From positions 438,932 to 444,421 of the forward strand of contig CP070709.1 of assembly GCA_020350305.1 (NCBI GenBank): a stretch of 5,490 nucleotides of DNA, read 5' to 3'. Both the position numbers and the translations under genes were made by a program. The stretch is from Candidatus Bathyarchaeota archaeon (lineage in GTDB: Archaea > Thermoproteota > Bathyarchaeia > Bathyarchaeales > Bathyarchaeaceae). Positions 1-5,344 of the stretch are shown here, in pieces. Each line of letters begins with the position of its first letter. Position 1 is the first letter of the stretch. The notes under the pieces were generated by a model. The model was not told where the DNA came from, searched no databases, and saw nothing but the letters and a program-made list of their open reading frames with translations.

Positions 1-70
1 GTTATGAAATCGAAATCTGAATTCTGTATCCACACACAAAATTTTCACAGCACACACACCGAAAACTACG

Positions 71-715
71 CTAAGATATTTTGATATCGACTTTGAACCT
101 ACATTTGGCTTTTGTCGAGTCTTCCAAAGCGTTAATGTTGAAAAATGTTGACAACTCCGAATCAATTTGCTTAAGAGCTAGAGTCGAAATATATCATATA
201 CTCTTCAAGTGGGCTATCATAGACTGTAAGTCAAGTTTTTTCTCTTTCAAAGCAGTTTTTGTTGCGGTCAGAGCTGGTTTTGTATGGTAGGCAGCTTGAA
301 GTGGTTCGATAAGTCCGTTGGGTCATCTAGGAATAACTGCATTTTTGTTGATGCACAAGTCCAAGAATAGTGACGCCATTCGGCTTGAGACAAACGGCGT
401 GTCGCGCGGAAGAAGAAGCGAATATTTGCCTTTAGCATTCCCAAAGCCAGTTGATGCACTAATAAGAGGACTTTGCGTTCTACCTTTATCAACTACTATG
501 TTTGCTTCACCCTGTAACAAATCTTCAATTCCTCCTATTTGGTATTTTGAGCTGACAACAACTACGGTTTCATCAACCACTCCAGAAACTGCATCAAACA
601 CGTGGAGAATGAGGGGCTTTTCCACTAATTGAACTAACGCTTTGTCCTGACCAAACCGCTTGGAGAAATCACCCGCAAGAACCACCGCTGATCTTTTCGA
701 AAGCCTGGGCCTCAT
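71..715 (-). pseudogene. mobA: Decayed molybdenum cofactor guanylyltransferase (MobA), two in-frame stops
   Basis: MobA transfers GMP from GTP to molybdopterin to make the guanine dinucleotide form of the cofactor, in the cytoplasm. Reading from the ATG at 715, residues 11-25 hold the nucleotide-binding signature (VVLAGDFSKRFGQDK), residue 83 onward PLISASTGF, and 103-108 PRDTPF. The frame then hits TGA (323-325) right after AVIPR, where the family reads AVIPRWPNG. The same frame resumes with PNGLIEPLQAAYHTKPAL, typical MobA sequence, meets a second TGA (194-196) between LKSI and YISTLAL, and continues through FFNINALED to TAG at 71-73. The full frame is 214 codons, near the usual MobA length of about 200. 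LAGG has become LAGD and PCDTPF has become PRDTPF, both at normally conserved positions. An upstream ATG at 730 (MVTTEM) is an alternative start. It lies 106 bases after the RimK-like gene, same strand. A 130-residue truncated product without the PLQAxYHT part is unlikely to work. Confidence 0.85.
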
Positions 716-821
716 TTCAGTTGTGACCATTCGTTCTCTTCCGCTAAATCTCCTTTCTGTTCTGACTTTTTTCGTAAAAACACATATCACAAAACTTGAT
801 CTTTTGCGTAGTCGAGTTCCT

Positions 822-1718
822 CTATGCTTTCAATTCGGAGAGAACGTAGTGGATTATCTTGTCCGCAATGTTAATTGTGGTGACCGATTGTAATCCTTTC
901 CATCCTGGTTGACTGTTCAGTTCAACTATCAGAGGTCCTTCGGGTCCTTCTAAAATGTCGACACCAGCCGCTCTGCAACCAATCACCTTTGCGGCTTTCA
1001 CCGCAAGATTTTCCATTTCCTTATCCAGCTTGAACGCCACCGGCTTCGCACCTAAGCTTACGTTTGTTTTCCAGTTATCAGCTACTCGCCTCATGGAGGC
1101 GACGACATGATCACCTAAAACCAGCGCCCGAATATCGGAATTTCCATGCGGGACAAACTGTTGAATGTACAGAACACCGTGATGGAAGGAAACTGCTCTG
1201 AACACTCTTGTGGCAACCTCTGGGTCCGAAACTCTTGTGGAGCCGATTCCTCTTGATCCAAACAAAGGCTTTATCACAACATCTTCTCCCATTTCGTAGA
1301 AGGATTTCAAAGCGTCATCAGGATTTTCTGTTACTGCTGTGCGTGGAACAGGTAATCCGTGCTCCTCCAAAAGAGTCAGGGCGTGGTATTTGTCTACTGA
1401 ACGTTCGATGGACAATGGGGGATTTATGATTAGCATTCCTAGGCGTTCAAGGCGATGTAGAAGGTCCATCCTGAAGATGATTTCCTCAAGGGAGCCGCGT
1501 CCGATAGGGCGTATGACTAACGCGTGTAAGTCTCCAAGGATGTCTGTCTTGCCTACCGATGCTTTAGTCTTATGTTTGATGCGAGCAACGATTTTGGGAA
1601 AGCTGAAACACATAGGCGTGACGTTTCGCCTTTCCATTGCTCTTATCAGTTGAGTTATGTCCCATCCATTCTCGTTTCTCGTGACGATTCCCATCTTCAA
1701 AACAGCATCCCTCACCAT
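822..1718 (-). CDS. RimK/MptN-like ATP-grasp glutamate ligase
   Basis: This is a 298-residue ATP-grasp enzyme of the RimK family, which adds L-glutamate to a carboxylate through an acyl-phosphate. Visible landmarks are an N-terminal pre-ATP-grasp domain (MGIVTRNENGWD, 9-20), RPIGRGSLEEI (70-80), the ATP-binding lysine in VDKYHAL (K110), the glycine-rich loop VVIKPLFGSRGIG (147-159, K150), YIQQFVPHGNSDIR (184-197), NWKTNVSLGA (215-224), and the Mg-binding end GVDI (D254) with VELNSQPGW (E266, N268). The pattern resembles archaeal MptN, the tetrahydromethanopterin alpha-glutamate ligase. RimK proper, CofF and LysX are alternatives that motifs alone do not separate. Starts at 1718 (ATG, or GTG at 1715) or the internal ATG at 1694, where homologues typically begin, are all possible. 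The start touches an inverted repeat (1719-1750). The gene ends in TAG 64 bases or more from its neighbours' frames, so it is not tightly coupled. A T5 run on the minus strand at 776-780 may help termination. Confidence 0.9.
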   Translation of the reverse strand: MVRDAVLKMGIVTRNENGWDITQLIRAMERRNVTPMCFSFPKIVARIKHKTKASVGKTDILGDLHALVIRPIGRGSLEEIIFRMDLLHRLERLGMLIINPPLSIERSVDKYHALTLLEEHGLPVPRTAVTENPDDALKSFYEMGEDVVIKPLFGSRGIGSTRVSDPEVATRVFRAVSFHHGVLYIQQFVPHGNSDIRALVLGDHVVASMRRVADNWKTNVSLGAKPVAFKLDKEMENLAVKAAKVIGCRAAGVDILEGPEGPLIVELNSQPGWKGLQSVTTINIADKIIHYVLSELKA

Positions 1719-1750
1719 TAGCCTTTATTCGGATTAAGGAATAAAGGTTA
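1719..1750. promoter_or_regulatory. Inverted repeat at the start of the RimK-like gene
   Basis: CCTTTATTC (1722-1730) and GAATAAAGG (1739-1747) are perfect 9-base inverted arms around an 8-base centre. After one mismatch (1721/1748) they extend by two more pairs to 1719 and 1750. The inner edge lies directly against the ATG at 1718. On the minus strand the arm at 1739-1747 supplies a TATA-like TTTATT centred about 26 bases upstream of the ATG. The repeat could therefore be an operator spanning TATA and start site of a nearly leaderless transcript, or a hairpin over the ribosome entry site. Function is inferred. Confidence 0.5.
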
Positions 1751-1782
1751 GCGTCACCAACCGCTTTCTTACCTGCAAGAAC

Positions 1783-2733
1783 CTAAAACTTATGGATATA
1801 TTGTATGAGTTGTGTGGCGTTTTCCACTTTCTTGGAGAGGTTCAGGTGTAGGTACGCTCCAAACTCGTTGTAATATGGTGGGCCTCTCCTTGAAAACAAC
1901 GTTAAAATCTTTCCACCTTGATTTATCTTGAAACCTTCTCTAGTCGGTTCGTGTCCTCGAATCAGGACCTTGACGTTCAACATTCTTAGAAGTTTCTCTG
2001 TGATGTCTTCACCGAAAAGTCTTCCAGCCCCTCTAGGCGAGGGATAAGTGCCTCTTATACCCTCTCTAGGGTCGCTCCAAAGTATCTCCTCCAGATGGAT
2101 TTCGCGTGGATGCTTCTCATGAGCGAAGGCTAAATCCTCTATTGTAGAAGCTTGGCTTGGAACTCCGCCGTGAAGGAAAACGTACCTGCCTTCTATAAGC
2201 ACCACGTTGTACAAATAGCTGAAAAGTTCACGTATCTTCATATAGACATGTGGTGCCATGTCGCCGAACTTTCTCTGCAGGTGAGCTGGCAAATCGTGTG
2301 GATGGGCGAGGAGGTCATCGGGTCCTTCGTGATTGCCTCTCATGAGAATAACATGCTTTGGAAATAGTTCTTTGAGCTTCAAGATAACGTTGTAGACCTC
2401 GGGCGAGTGGAGTCCTCGGTCTCCGTAGTCTCCAAGGAAGATCATAGTGACGTTTTCATCTTTACGGCTTTTCTTCATGAAATCGCTGTCTTTCAAAACA
2501 ATCATAAGACTTTCCAAGTCTCCATGAATGTCTCCAACGACGATAGCCTCACCTACTGAGGGTGTTGAAACGAGTCTACCTGTAATTTGCATGTTTCCTA
2601 TTTGTCCATTCTCTTTGGCCAATAGCTGTATGGCATTTTCAACTAGCTGGAGGAATTCGTTGACATCTATTTTCTTAGCCATGTCAATCAAGTCAGAAGG
2701 TTCTTCAACGTTGATGACCACATACATCACCAT
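1783..2733 (-). CDS. PPP-family serine/threonine protein phosphatase
   Basis: This is a cytoplasmic metallophosphoesterase of the PPP (PP1/PP2A-like) family that removes phosphate from Ser/Thr, and sometimes Tyr, of proteins. Counting from the ATG at 2733 (316 residues), the ordered motifs are GDIHG (67-71; D68, H70), FLGDYGDRG (99-107; D102), RGNHE (132-136; N134, H135), LHGG (187-190; H188), WSDPR (219-223) and RGHEPTREG (259-267; H261). All expected metal ligands and the phosphate-binding arginines are present. GDYGDRG in place of the eukaryotic GDxVDRG is common in archaeal members. The last 25 residues or so form a short tail with no known motif. The start is uncertain: TTG at 2745, ATG at 2733, 2727 and 2682 are in frame, none with a clear Shine-Dalgarno sequence. 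TATCTATAA at 2751-2759 lies about 25 bases before 2733-2727, which fits a leaderless transcript. The gene stops with TAG 64 bases before the RimK-like gene. The target protein cannot be told. Confidence 0.93.
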   Translation of the reverse strand: MVMYVVINVEEPSDLIDMAKKIDVNEFLQLVENAIQLLAKENGQIGNMQITGRLVSTPSVGEAIVVGDIHGDLESLMIVLKDSDFMKKSRKDENVTMIFLGDYGDRGLHSPEVYNVILKLKELFPKHVILMRGNHEGPDDLLAHPHDLPAHLQRKFGDMAPHVYMKIRELFSYLYNVVLIEGRYVFLHGGVPSQASTIEDLAFAHEKHPREIHLEEILWSDPREGIRGTYPSPRGAGRLFGEDITEKLLRMLNVKVLIRGHEPTREGFKINQGGKILTLFSRRGPPYYNEFGAYLHLNLSKKVENATQLIQYIHKF

Positions 2734-2868
2734 TTGTCCAACCAAGTCAATTATAGATAACCGAGCTTCTTCAAATAGTATTTCTAAGCCTTGGTTCTTG
2801 TCTCAGTCTTTTCGTGTTTTTACTTGGTGATTCATCTGCGGGACTAAACGGAGGTTAGAAGAAGGGGC

Positions 2869-2897
2869 TCCACACCTGATATCACTTTCCGTGTGGA
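2869..2897 (-). terminator. Possible hairpin at the 3' end of the cupin gene
   Basis: TCCACAC (2869-2875) and GTGTGGA (2891-2897) are perfect inverted arms with a 15-base loop that contains the cupin stop codon (2882-2884). On the minus strand the stem is followed by the pyrimidine-rich stretch GCCCCTTCTTCTAACC. It could aid termination or 3'-end protection, but archaeal terminators are mostly plain T-runs, so this is weak. Confidence 0.25.
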
Positions 2898-3229
2898 ATG
2901 AGACAGAGGAACTTTAGAGTTTTGTCTCCTACGTTTTTGAAGCAATGTGAAACGTTTGGCGGAATGAAAATGGCGTAACCTGGGCCTACGCGTTTTCCTT
3001 GGTCTCCGCACTCAACTATGCAGTGTCCGTCCAGAATGAAGACTTCGTGTTCCCAGCTGTGTGAGTGGTGTGCTGAGTGCCCTTTTGGCTTGACTTCAAA
3101 GTAGCGCATAGCGAAATTTTTTGCACCGTCTTCCTTCGTTATCAACCATCTGACTTTGATGTCTTTGTATCCGGGGTCTTCCACTTTTAATGCTTTTATT
3201 TCGGTGAAGTGAGTAGCCTTAATTTTCAA
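2882..3229 (-). CDS. Small single-domain cupin protein
   Basis: This 115-residue protein is one cupin beta-barrel, close to the usual length of such archaeal stand-alone cupins. Motif 1 runs from G50 to G68, with HSHSWEHE supplying H55, H57 and E62 (E60 is also near). Motif 2 runs from G84 to N99, with H95 in IPPNVSHCFKN. The four usual metal ligands are thus present, although the glycine of PxG is replaced by Asn92. It is soluble. These proteins bind a metal and a small molecule, and substrate or reaction cannot be read from the sequence. RWLITKEDGAKNFAMR (27-42) is typical of the family. I start it at TTG 3227-3229 because GGAAGGTGA (minus strand of 3235-3243) sits 5 bases before it and MKIKA fits homologues. 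GTG at 3236-3238 is in frame but lies inside that ribosome-binding site. A strong TATA box lies about 44 bases upstream. The stop is TGA. Confidence 0.9.
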   Translation of the reverse strand: MKIKATHFTEIKALKVEDPGYKDIKVRWLITKEDGAKNFAMRYFEVKPKGHSAHHSHSWEHEVFILDGHCIVECGDQGKRVGPGYAIFIPPNVSHCFKNVGDKTLKFLCLIPHGK

Positions 3230-3234
3230 ATATT

Positions 3235-3243
3235 TCACCTTCC
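3235..3243 (-). promoter_or_regulatory. Ribosome-binding site of the cupin gene
   Basis: The minus strand reads GGAAGGTGA, close to the archaeal consensus GGAGGTGA, and ends 5 bases before TTG 3227-3229. It overlaps the in-frame GTG at 3236-3238, so it favours the TTG as the true start. Confidence 0.55.
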
Positions 3244-3267
3244 TTTATTTTGATTGCAATCCAACGG

Positions 3268-3277
3268 TTATATAAAA
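3268..3277 (-). promoter_or_regulatory. TATA box of the cupin gene
   Basis: The minus strand reads TTTTATATAA, a near-consensus archaeal TATA box. A start site about 25 bases downstream would be near 3247, giving a leader of roughly 18 bases that carries GGAAGGTGA before TTG 3229. The core is almost symmetric, so it could also drive plus-strand transcription from about 3299. No clear BRE is seen on the minus-strand side. Confidence 0.65.
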
Positions 3278-3297
3278 CTAGGGATATCTCTCTCATA

Positions 3298-3318
3298 GAC
3301 CCCCTACCTAGGGGGGTC
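3298..3318. repeat. GC-rich inverted repeat beside the cupin promoter
   Basis: GACCCCC (3298-3304) and GGGGGTC (3312-3318) are perfect 7-base inverted arms, extended by one T-G wobble, with a loop of about 5 bases. It lies 21 bases from the TATA box on the far side from the cupin, and 5 bases before the GTG of a small plus-strand ORF. It may be an upstream operator, a leader hairpin covering the G-rich ribosome-entry region of that ORF, or the end of minus-strand transcripts arriving from the coiled-coil gene. The structure is visible, the role is not. Confidence 0.5.
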
Positions 3319-3323
3319 CTTTG

Positions 3324-3449
3324 GTGGATTTGGTTCAGGGTTTGTTTTTGGTTCTGTTTGGATGCGCAAGATCAAGCAATATCAGAAGAGCAAGAAGAGT
3401 TAAGATGCTGAACTGGAAAGATCTTGGAGAAAAGGGGGAGGAAGTTTAG
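3324..3449 (+). CDS. Candidate 41-residue membrane-anchored small protein
   Basis: I do not recognise this product. From GTG 3324-3326 to TAG 3447-3449 the frame encodes MDLVQGLFLVLFGCARSSN, then the basic stretch IRRARRVK, then MLNWKDLGEKGEEV. That is a short hydrophobic segment (residues 3-15), a positive flank and an acidic tail, as in small single-pass membrane proteins with a cytoplasmic C-terminus. Five of the six arginines are in the run 21-25 and its edge, and all are AGA, the usual archaeal choice. The sequence GGGGGGT ends 6 bases before the GTG and could act as a ribosome-binding site, though it is not GGAGGTG and is locked in the hairpin arm 3312-3318. The near-symmetric TATA box at 3268-3277 is placed to start a plus-strand transcript near 3299. 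It is divergent from the cupin. Chance ORFs of this length are common, so support is modest. Confidence 0.35.
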   Translation: MDLVQGLFLVLFGCARSSNIRRARRVKMLNWKDLGEKGEEV

Positions 3450-3455
3450 GATGTG

Positions 3456-3587
3456 TCAGGCGGAATTGTCTTTAAAGTTCAGTTGACGTTTCCGGTGTGT
3501 TTGTGTAGCCTGTGTACTTGACCTACATTTTGACTTCATTCGAATACCACAGGGTGTACACACGATTTCCGCTTTATGAAGGCACAA
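3456..3587 (-). CDS. Very uncertain 43-residue ORF with zinc-ribbon-like Cys pattern
   Basis: Reading from TTG 3585-3587 to TGA 3456-3458, the N-terminal half contains EIVCTPCGIRMKSKC, a CxxC followed by another Cys eight residues on, reminiscent of half a zinc ribbon. The second half (RSSTQATQTHRKRQ) is low in hydrophobic residues and lacks the matching CxxC. There is no ribosome-binding site. It lies 44 bases after the coiled-coil gene, on the same strand. It may be a remnant of a small zinc-binding protein that lost its frame, or chance. Confidence 0.15.
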   Translation of the reverse strand: MCLHKAEIVCTPCGIRMKSKCRSSTQATQTHRKRQLNFKDNSA

Positions 3588-3631
3588 AAGAATTCTTCAG
3601 TGAAACTTAGGTACCAATTCAACCTTCTCTG

Positions 3632-4873
3632 TTATGTAACGTGAACTTCTTTGCCAGTTAATTCAAAAACAGTCGTTTCTAACTTTTTCTTTTGGCTTTC
3701 AATTTTTTCCAGTGCTCTTTTGTATTCGCTATCCACCGCAGCGATCCTTGAATCAACAAGTTCCTTCTGCTTCCGTGACTCCTCTAGCCCTTTTTGAAGT
3801 TGGGCAGTCTCTTTTCGAAATGTTTTCACCGCTTTGGAGGTTGAGAGTCGTTGTTTGCCATTGAACGCCTCTCTACAGCTTCGATGCATGGAGGTTAAGG
3901 CATCCTTGTGAAGTATGCTATTTATTTGCATTTGAGCTTTTTTTAGGCGAGTGCTCTTCAATTTCAGTTTTCCTTTGGTCATCGCGTCATCCATCTTTCG
4001 AAGTAGTTTTTTAAGCAATGGATATTCCTCATCCTCGGTTGCGAAAGCTTCAAACGGTCTGGTCAAGTATTCGTCAAGTTTTTTTGTTTCATCCGGCGGC
4101 AGAGGATAACCCGGACCCAGAGCCAAGGTTTGGAATTTAAGAAATGGCTTTTGAAGGTGACGAAAACTATGCCTTACTTTTTCTCTAAGTTCTTCGATTT
4201 CTTCGTTTGTCTGAACAAGCTTACTTACCTCGTCTCTACTTTGAATCAACATGGTTTTCCGCTGATCTTCGTCTATCTTTTTTTCAAGGATGCTTCTTCT
4301 CAATTCCATTTTTTTCCTTTGTTTCTCAACTGCATCTAGCTTTTTTAAGGACTGAGAAAGTTTATCAACCATTAGAAACGAGTCTTCCACGATCTTAGCC
4401 TCAGTGTATCTGTGTGAAGAAAAAGAGCGTAGTTTCTCAAGCGTTTTCACAGTCCTTCCGAATGCGACATCAAATCTTCTTCGATCTACAATGAAGAACG
4501 GTGAAATTCGGGGGAACCACTTCGCTCTTTCCCTTCCAATCACTGCAAGCGCCTTTTCTAAATCATCACATGCCAGCTGAAGGCTTTCTGATGAAATCAA
4601 ATCAGGGAACTCAATATTTTCAATCGTTTCTAGAGCATATTTAGCAAGTTTATTCAATATTTTAGCTCGTCGATACGTTTTGCGACTGTCTTTCGACATC
4701 TCTATTTCGCTGTTTCGCATCAGTCTTTCGCAATTCTCTCGAACATCGTCTACTCTTTCCTTAACATTGTTAATTAGTGACGTTCCCTCTGTCTTAAGCG
4801 GTTCAACTATAGGGGCTGCTTCTTGCTCCAGCCATTCTTTAATATCGTTTAGCGGTATTTCGGTCTCAGCCAT
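3632..4873 (-). CDS. Coiled-coil protein of unknown function
   Basis: I cannot assign a function. The 413-residue product is soluble, with no signal peptide or membrane segment, and is very rich in Lys, Glu, Arg and Leu. Long helical, heptad-like stretches cover about 30-85 (with KDSRKTYRRAK at 61-71), 140-240 and 340-405, so an elongated coiled coil is likely. Two less helical, sharply patterned blocks interrupt them: RERAKWFPRISPFFIVDRRRF (114-134) and GPGYPLPPDETKKLDEYL (253-270). Such islands usually mark a conserved structural core. From memory similar proteins occur in uncultured archaea, which a search would have to confirm. I choose ATG 4871-4873 because GGGAG (minus strand of 4882-4886) sits 8 bases upstream. 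ATG 4886-4888 is in frame and would be nearly leaderless. It follows the integrase remnant on the same strand but has its own promoter signals, so it is probably transcribed separately. No enzyme motif is visible. Cytoskeletal, chromosome or scaffold roles are only guesses. Confidence 0.8.
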   Translation of the reverse strand: MAETEIPLNDIKEWLEQEAAPIVEPLKTEGTSLINNVKERVDDVRENCERLMRNSEIEMSKDSRKTYRRAKILNKLAKYALETIENIEFPDLISSESLQLACDDLEKALAVIGRERAKWFPRISPFFIVDRRRFDVAFGRTVKTLEKLRSFSSHRYTEAKIVEDSFLMVDKLSQSLKKLDAVEKQRKKMELRRSILEKKIDEDQRKTMLIQSRDEVSKLVQTNEEIEELREKVRHSFRHLQKPFLKFQTLALGPGYPLPPDETKKLDEYLTRPFEAFATEDEEYPLLKKLLRKMDDAMTKGKLKLKSTRLKKAQMQINSILHKDALTSMHRSCREAFNGKQRLSTSKAVKTFRKETAQLQKGLEESRKQKELVDSRIAAVDSEYKRALEKIESQKKKLETTVFELTGKEVHVT

Positions 4874-4881
4874 TGTAGCTG

Positions 4882-4886
4882 CTCCC
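4882..4886 (-). promoter_or_regulatory. Ribosome-binding site of the coiled-coil gene
   Basis: The minus strand reads GGGAG 8 bases before ATG 4871-4873. It begins with the last base of the upstream in-frame ATG (4886-4888), so using it implies the shorter start. Confidence 0.4.
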
Positions 4887-4910
4887 ATTAATTTAGTTGG
4901 GATTATCTGA

Positions 4911-4922
4911 TTTTAATATTAA
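4911..4922 (-). promoter_or_regulatory. Proximal TATA-like element of the coiled-coil gene
   Basis: TTAATATTAAAA on the minus strand includes the perfect palindrome TTAATATTAA (4913-4922). A start about 25 bases downstream would be near 4891, giving an 18-base leader to ATG 4873, the same spacing as for the cupin. It is less close to consensus than the box at 4973-4981. Confidence 0.35.
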
Positions 4923-4941
4923 TGAACGAAACAAACTTATT

Positions 4942-4975
4942 TAATCTGTTGTTTATGTAAAGTTTCAACAGATTA
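4942..4975. repeat. Perfect 10-bp inverted repeat upstream of the coiled-coil gene
   Basis: TAATCTGTTG (4942-4951) and CAACAGATTA (4966-4975) are exact inverted copies around a 14-base centre. The right arm overlaps a TATA box (4973-4981) and the left arm lies where a transcript from that box would begin (about 4951). This placement is typical of an operator where a dimeric repressor blocks TBP or polymerase. As RNA it could form a 10-bp hairpin just after the integrase stop, so a 3'-end structure or an old recombination site near the integrase are alternatives. Confidence 0.55.
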
Positions 4976-4981
4976 TATAAA
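4973..4981 (-). promoter_or_regulatory. Distal TATA box between integrase remnant and coiled-coil gene
   Basis: The minus strand reads TTTATATAA, an archaeal TATA consensus, 15 bases after the integrase stop codon. It would start minus-strand transcripts near 4951, with a leader of about 60-78 bases to the coiled-coil gene. It matches the cupin box in its core TTATATAA. Confidence 0.5.
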
Positions 4982-4996
4982 CTCTTTTTGGCGTTT

Positions 4997-5344
4997 TCAC
5001 TTGCGCTTGCGGAATAGCATAAGTCCATCGTTGAAATCCTTCACATAGTCAAAGCCTGCCTCTGTCAATGCGCGTGCACCTTTCACGGATCTGGTTACCT
5101 TGGATATCCAATCGCTGCTTTCCGTTCCCTCGATGAGATGTGTGTAAATCATGGTTGAGTTTATGCTTCGGTGTCCCAGCATTTCTTTGAGCTCTACAAG
5201 CCTCATTCCTCTATGATATTCTATGCTGGCCTTCCAATGCCTGAGTGTGTGAAAGGTTATTCGTTTGATCCTTGTATTCTGAAGTTTCCTTGCAATCCTC
5301 TTTCCAATGTGGTTCCGATACAGATACCGAGCTTTCCTAAACAA
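4997..5344 (-). pseudogene. C-terminal fragment of an archaeal tyrosine recombinase/integrase
   Basis: The 115 codons cover only the last part of the catalytic domain of a phage-type integrase. HTLRH (32-36) gives the HxxR box, GHRS (57-60) the next His, and IYTHL (66-70) the nucleophile Tyr67. The tail AGFDYVKDF...LFRKRK is typical of an integrase family common in archaeal mobile elements. The N-terminal DNA-binding (SAM-like) domain, the first catalytic Arg and the catalytic Lys strand are absent, which is over half of a normal protein of about 300 residues. The frame is closed by TGA at 5354-5356 just upstream, and the TTG at 5342-5344 is only the first available codon, without ribosome-binding site or promoter. 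It cannot carry out recombination alone. Directly beyond lies a methyltransferase fragment on the other strand, so the missing part was removed by rearrangement. The gene ends on TGA. Confidence 0.85.

Larger units (their letters stand above)
3239..3631. other. 393-base gap with promoter, hairpin and two short candidate ORFs
   Basis: No established gene lies here. The gap holds, left to right, the cupin leader and TATA box (3268-3277), the GC-rich hairpin 3298-3318, a 41-codon plus-strand ORF (3324-3449) and a convergent 43-codon minus-strand ORF with a Cys pattern (3456-3587). The last 44 bases, directly after the coiled-coil gene, show nothing I recognise. I found no tRNA-like fold or repeat array. 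Confidence 0.6.

Noticed and set aside
30..62. CA-rich tract (CACACACAAAA ... CACACACACC)
   Set aside because: It is too short and irregular to be a functional repeat or array, and no unit recurs elsewhere in the window.
194..325. TGA reassigned to Trp, or selenocysteine, explaining the mobA stops
   Set aside because: The cupin and the integrase end naturally on TGA, Trp in the neighbouring genes is TGG, only one of the two TGA positions corresponds to Trp, and MobA signature residues are mutated as well. Simple decay explains all of this.
81..632. Plus-strand ORFs at 81-290 and 318-632 and a minus-strand frame at 268-492
   Set aside because: All overlap the mobA pseudogene in other frames. 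The MobA homology in one continuous frame is far better support.
2795..2840. C/D-box RNA-like arrangement on the minus strand (AGATGAA ... CTGA)
   Set aside because: The C box deviates from RUGAUGA, and no second C'/D' pair or terminal stem is present.
4130..4910. Several plus-strand ORFs opposite the coiled-coil gene
   Set aside because: They are antisense reflections of a Lys/Glu-rich gene (giving Phe/Leu/Ser-rich proteins), with no ribosome-binding site and no recognisable family.
4942..5344. SSV-type split integrase marking an integrated element with an attachment site
   Set aside because: SSV-type integration splits the gene within a tRNA attachment site. No tRNA sequence is present at either end of the fragment, and an unrelated methyltransferase fragment occupies the break.
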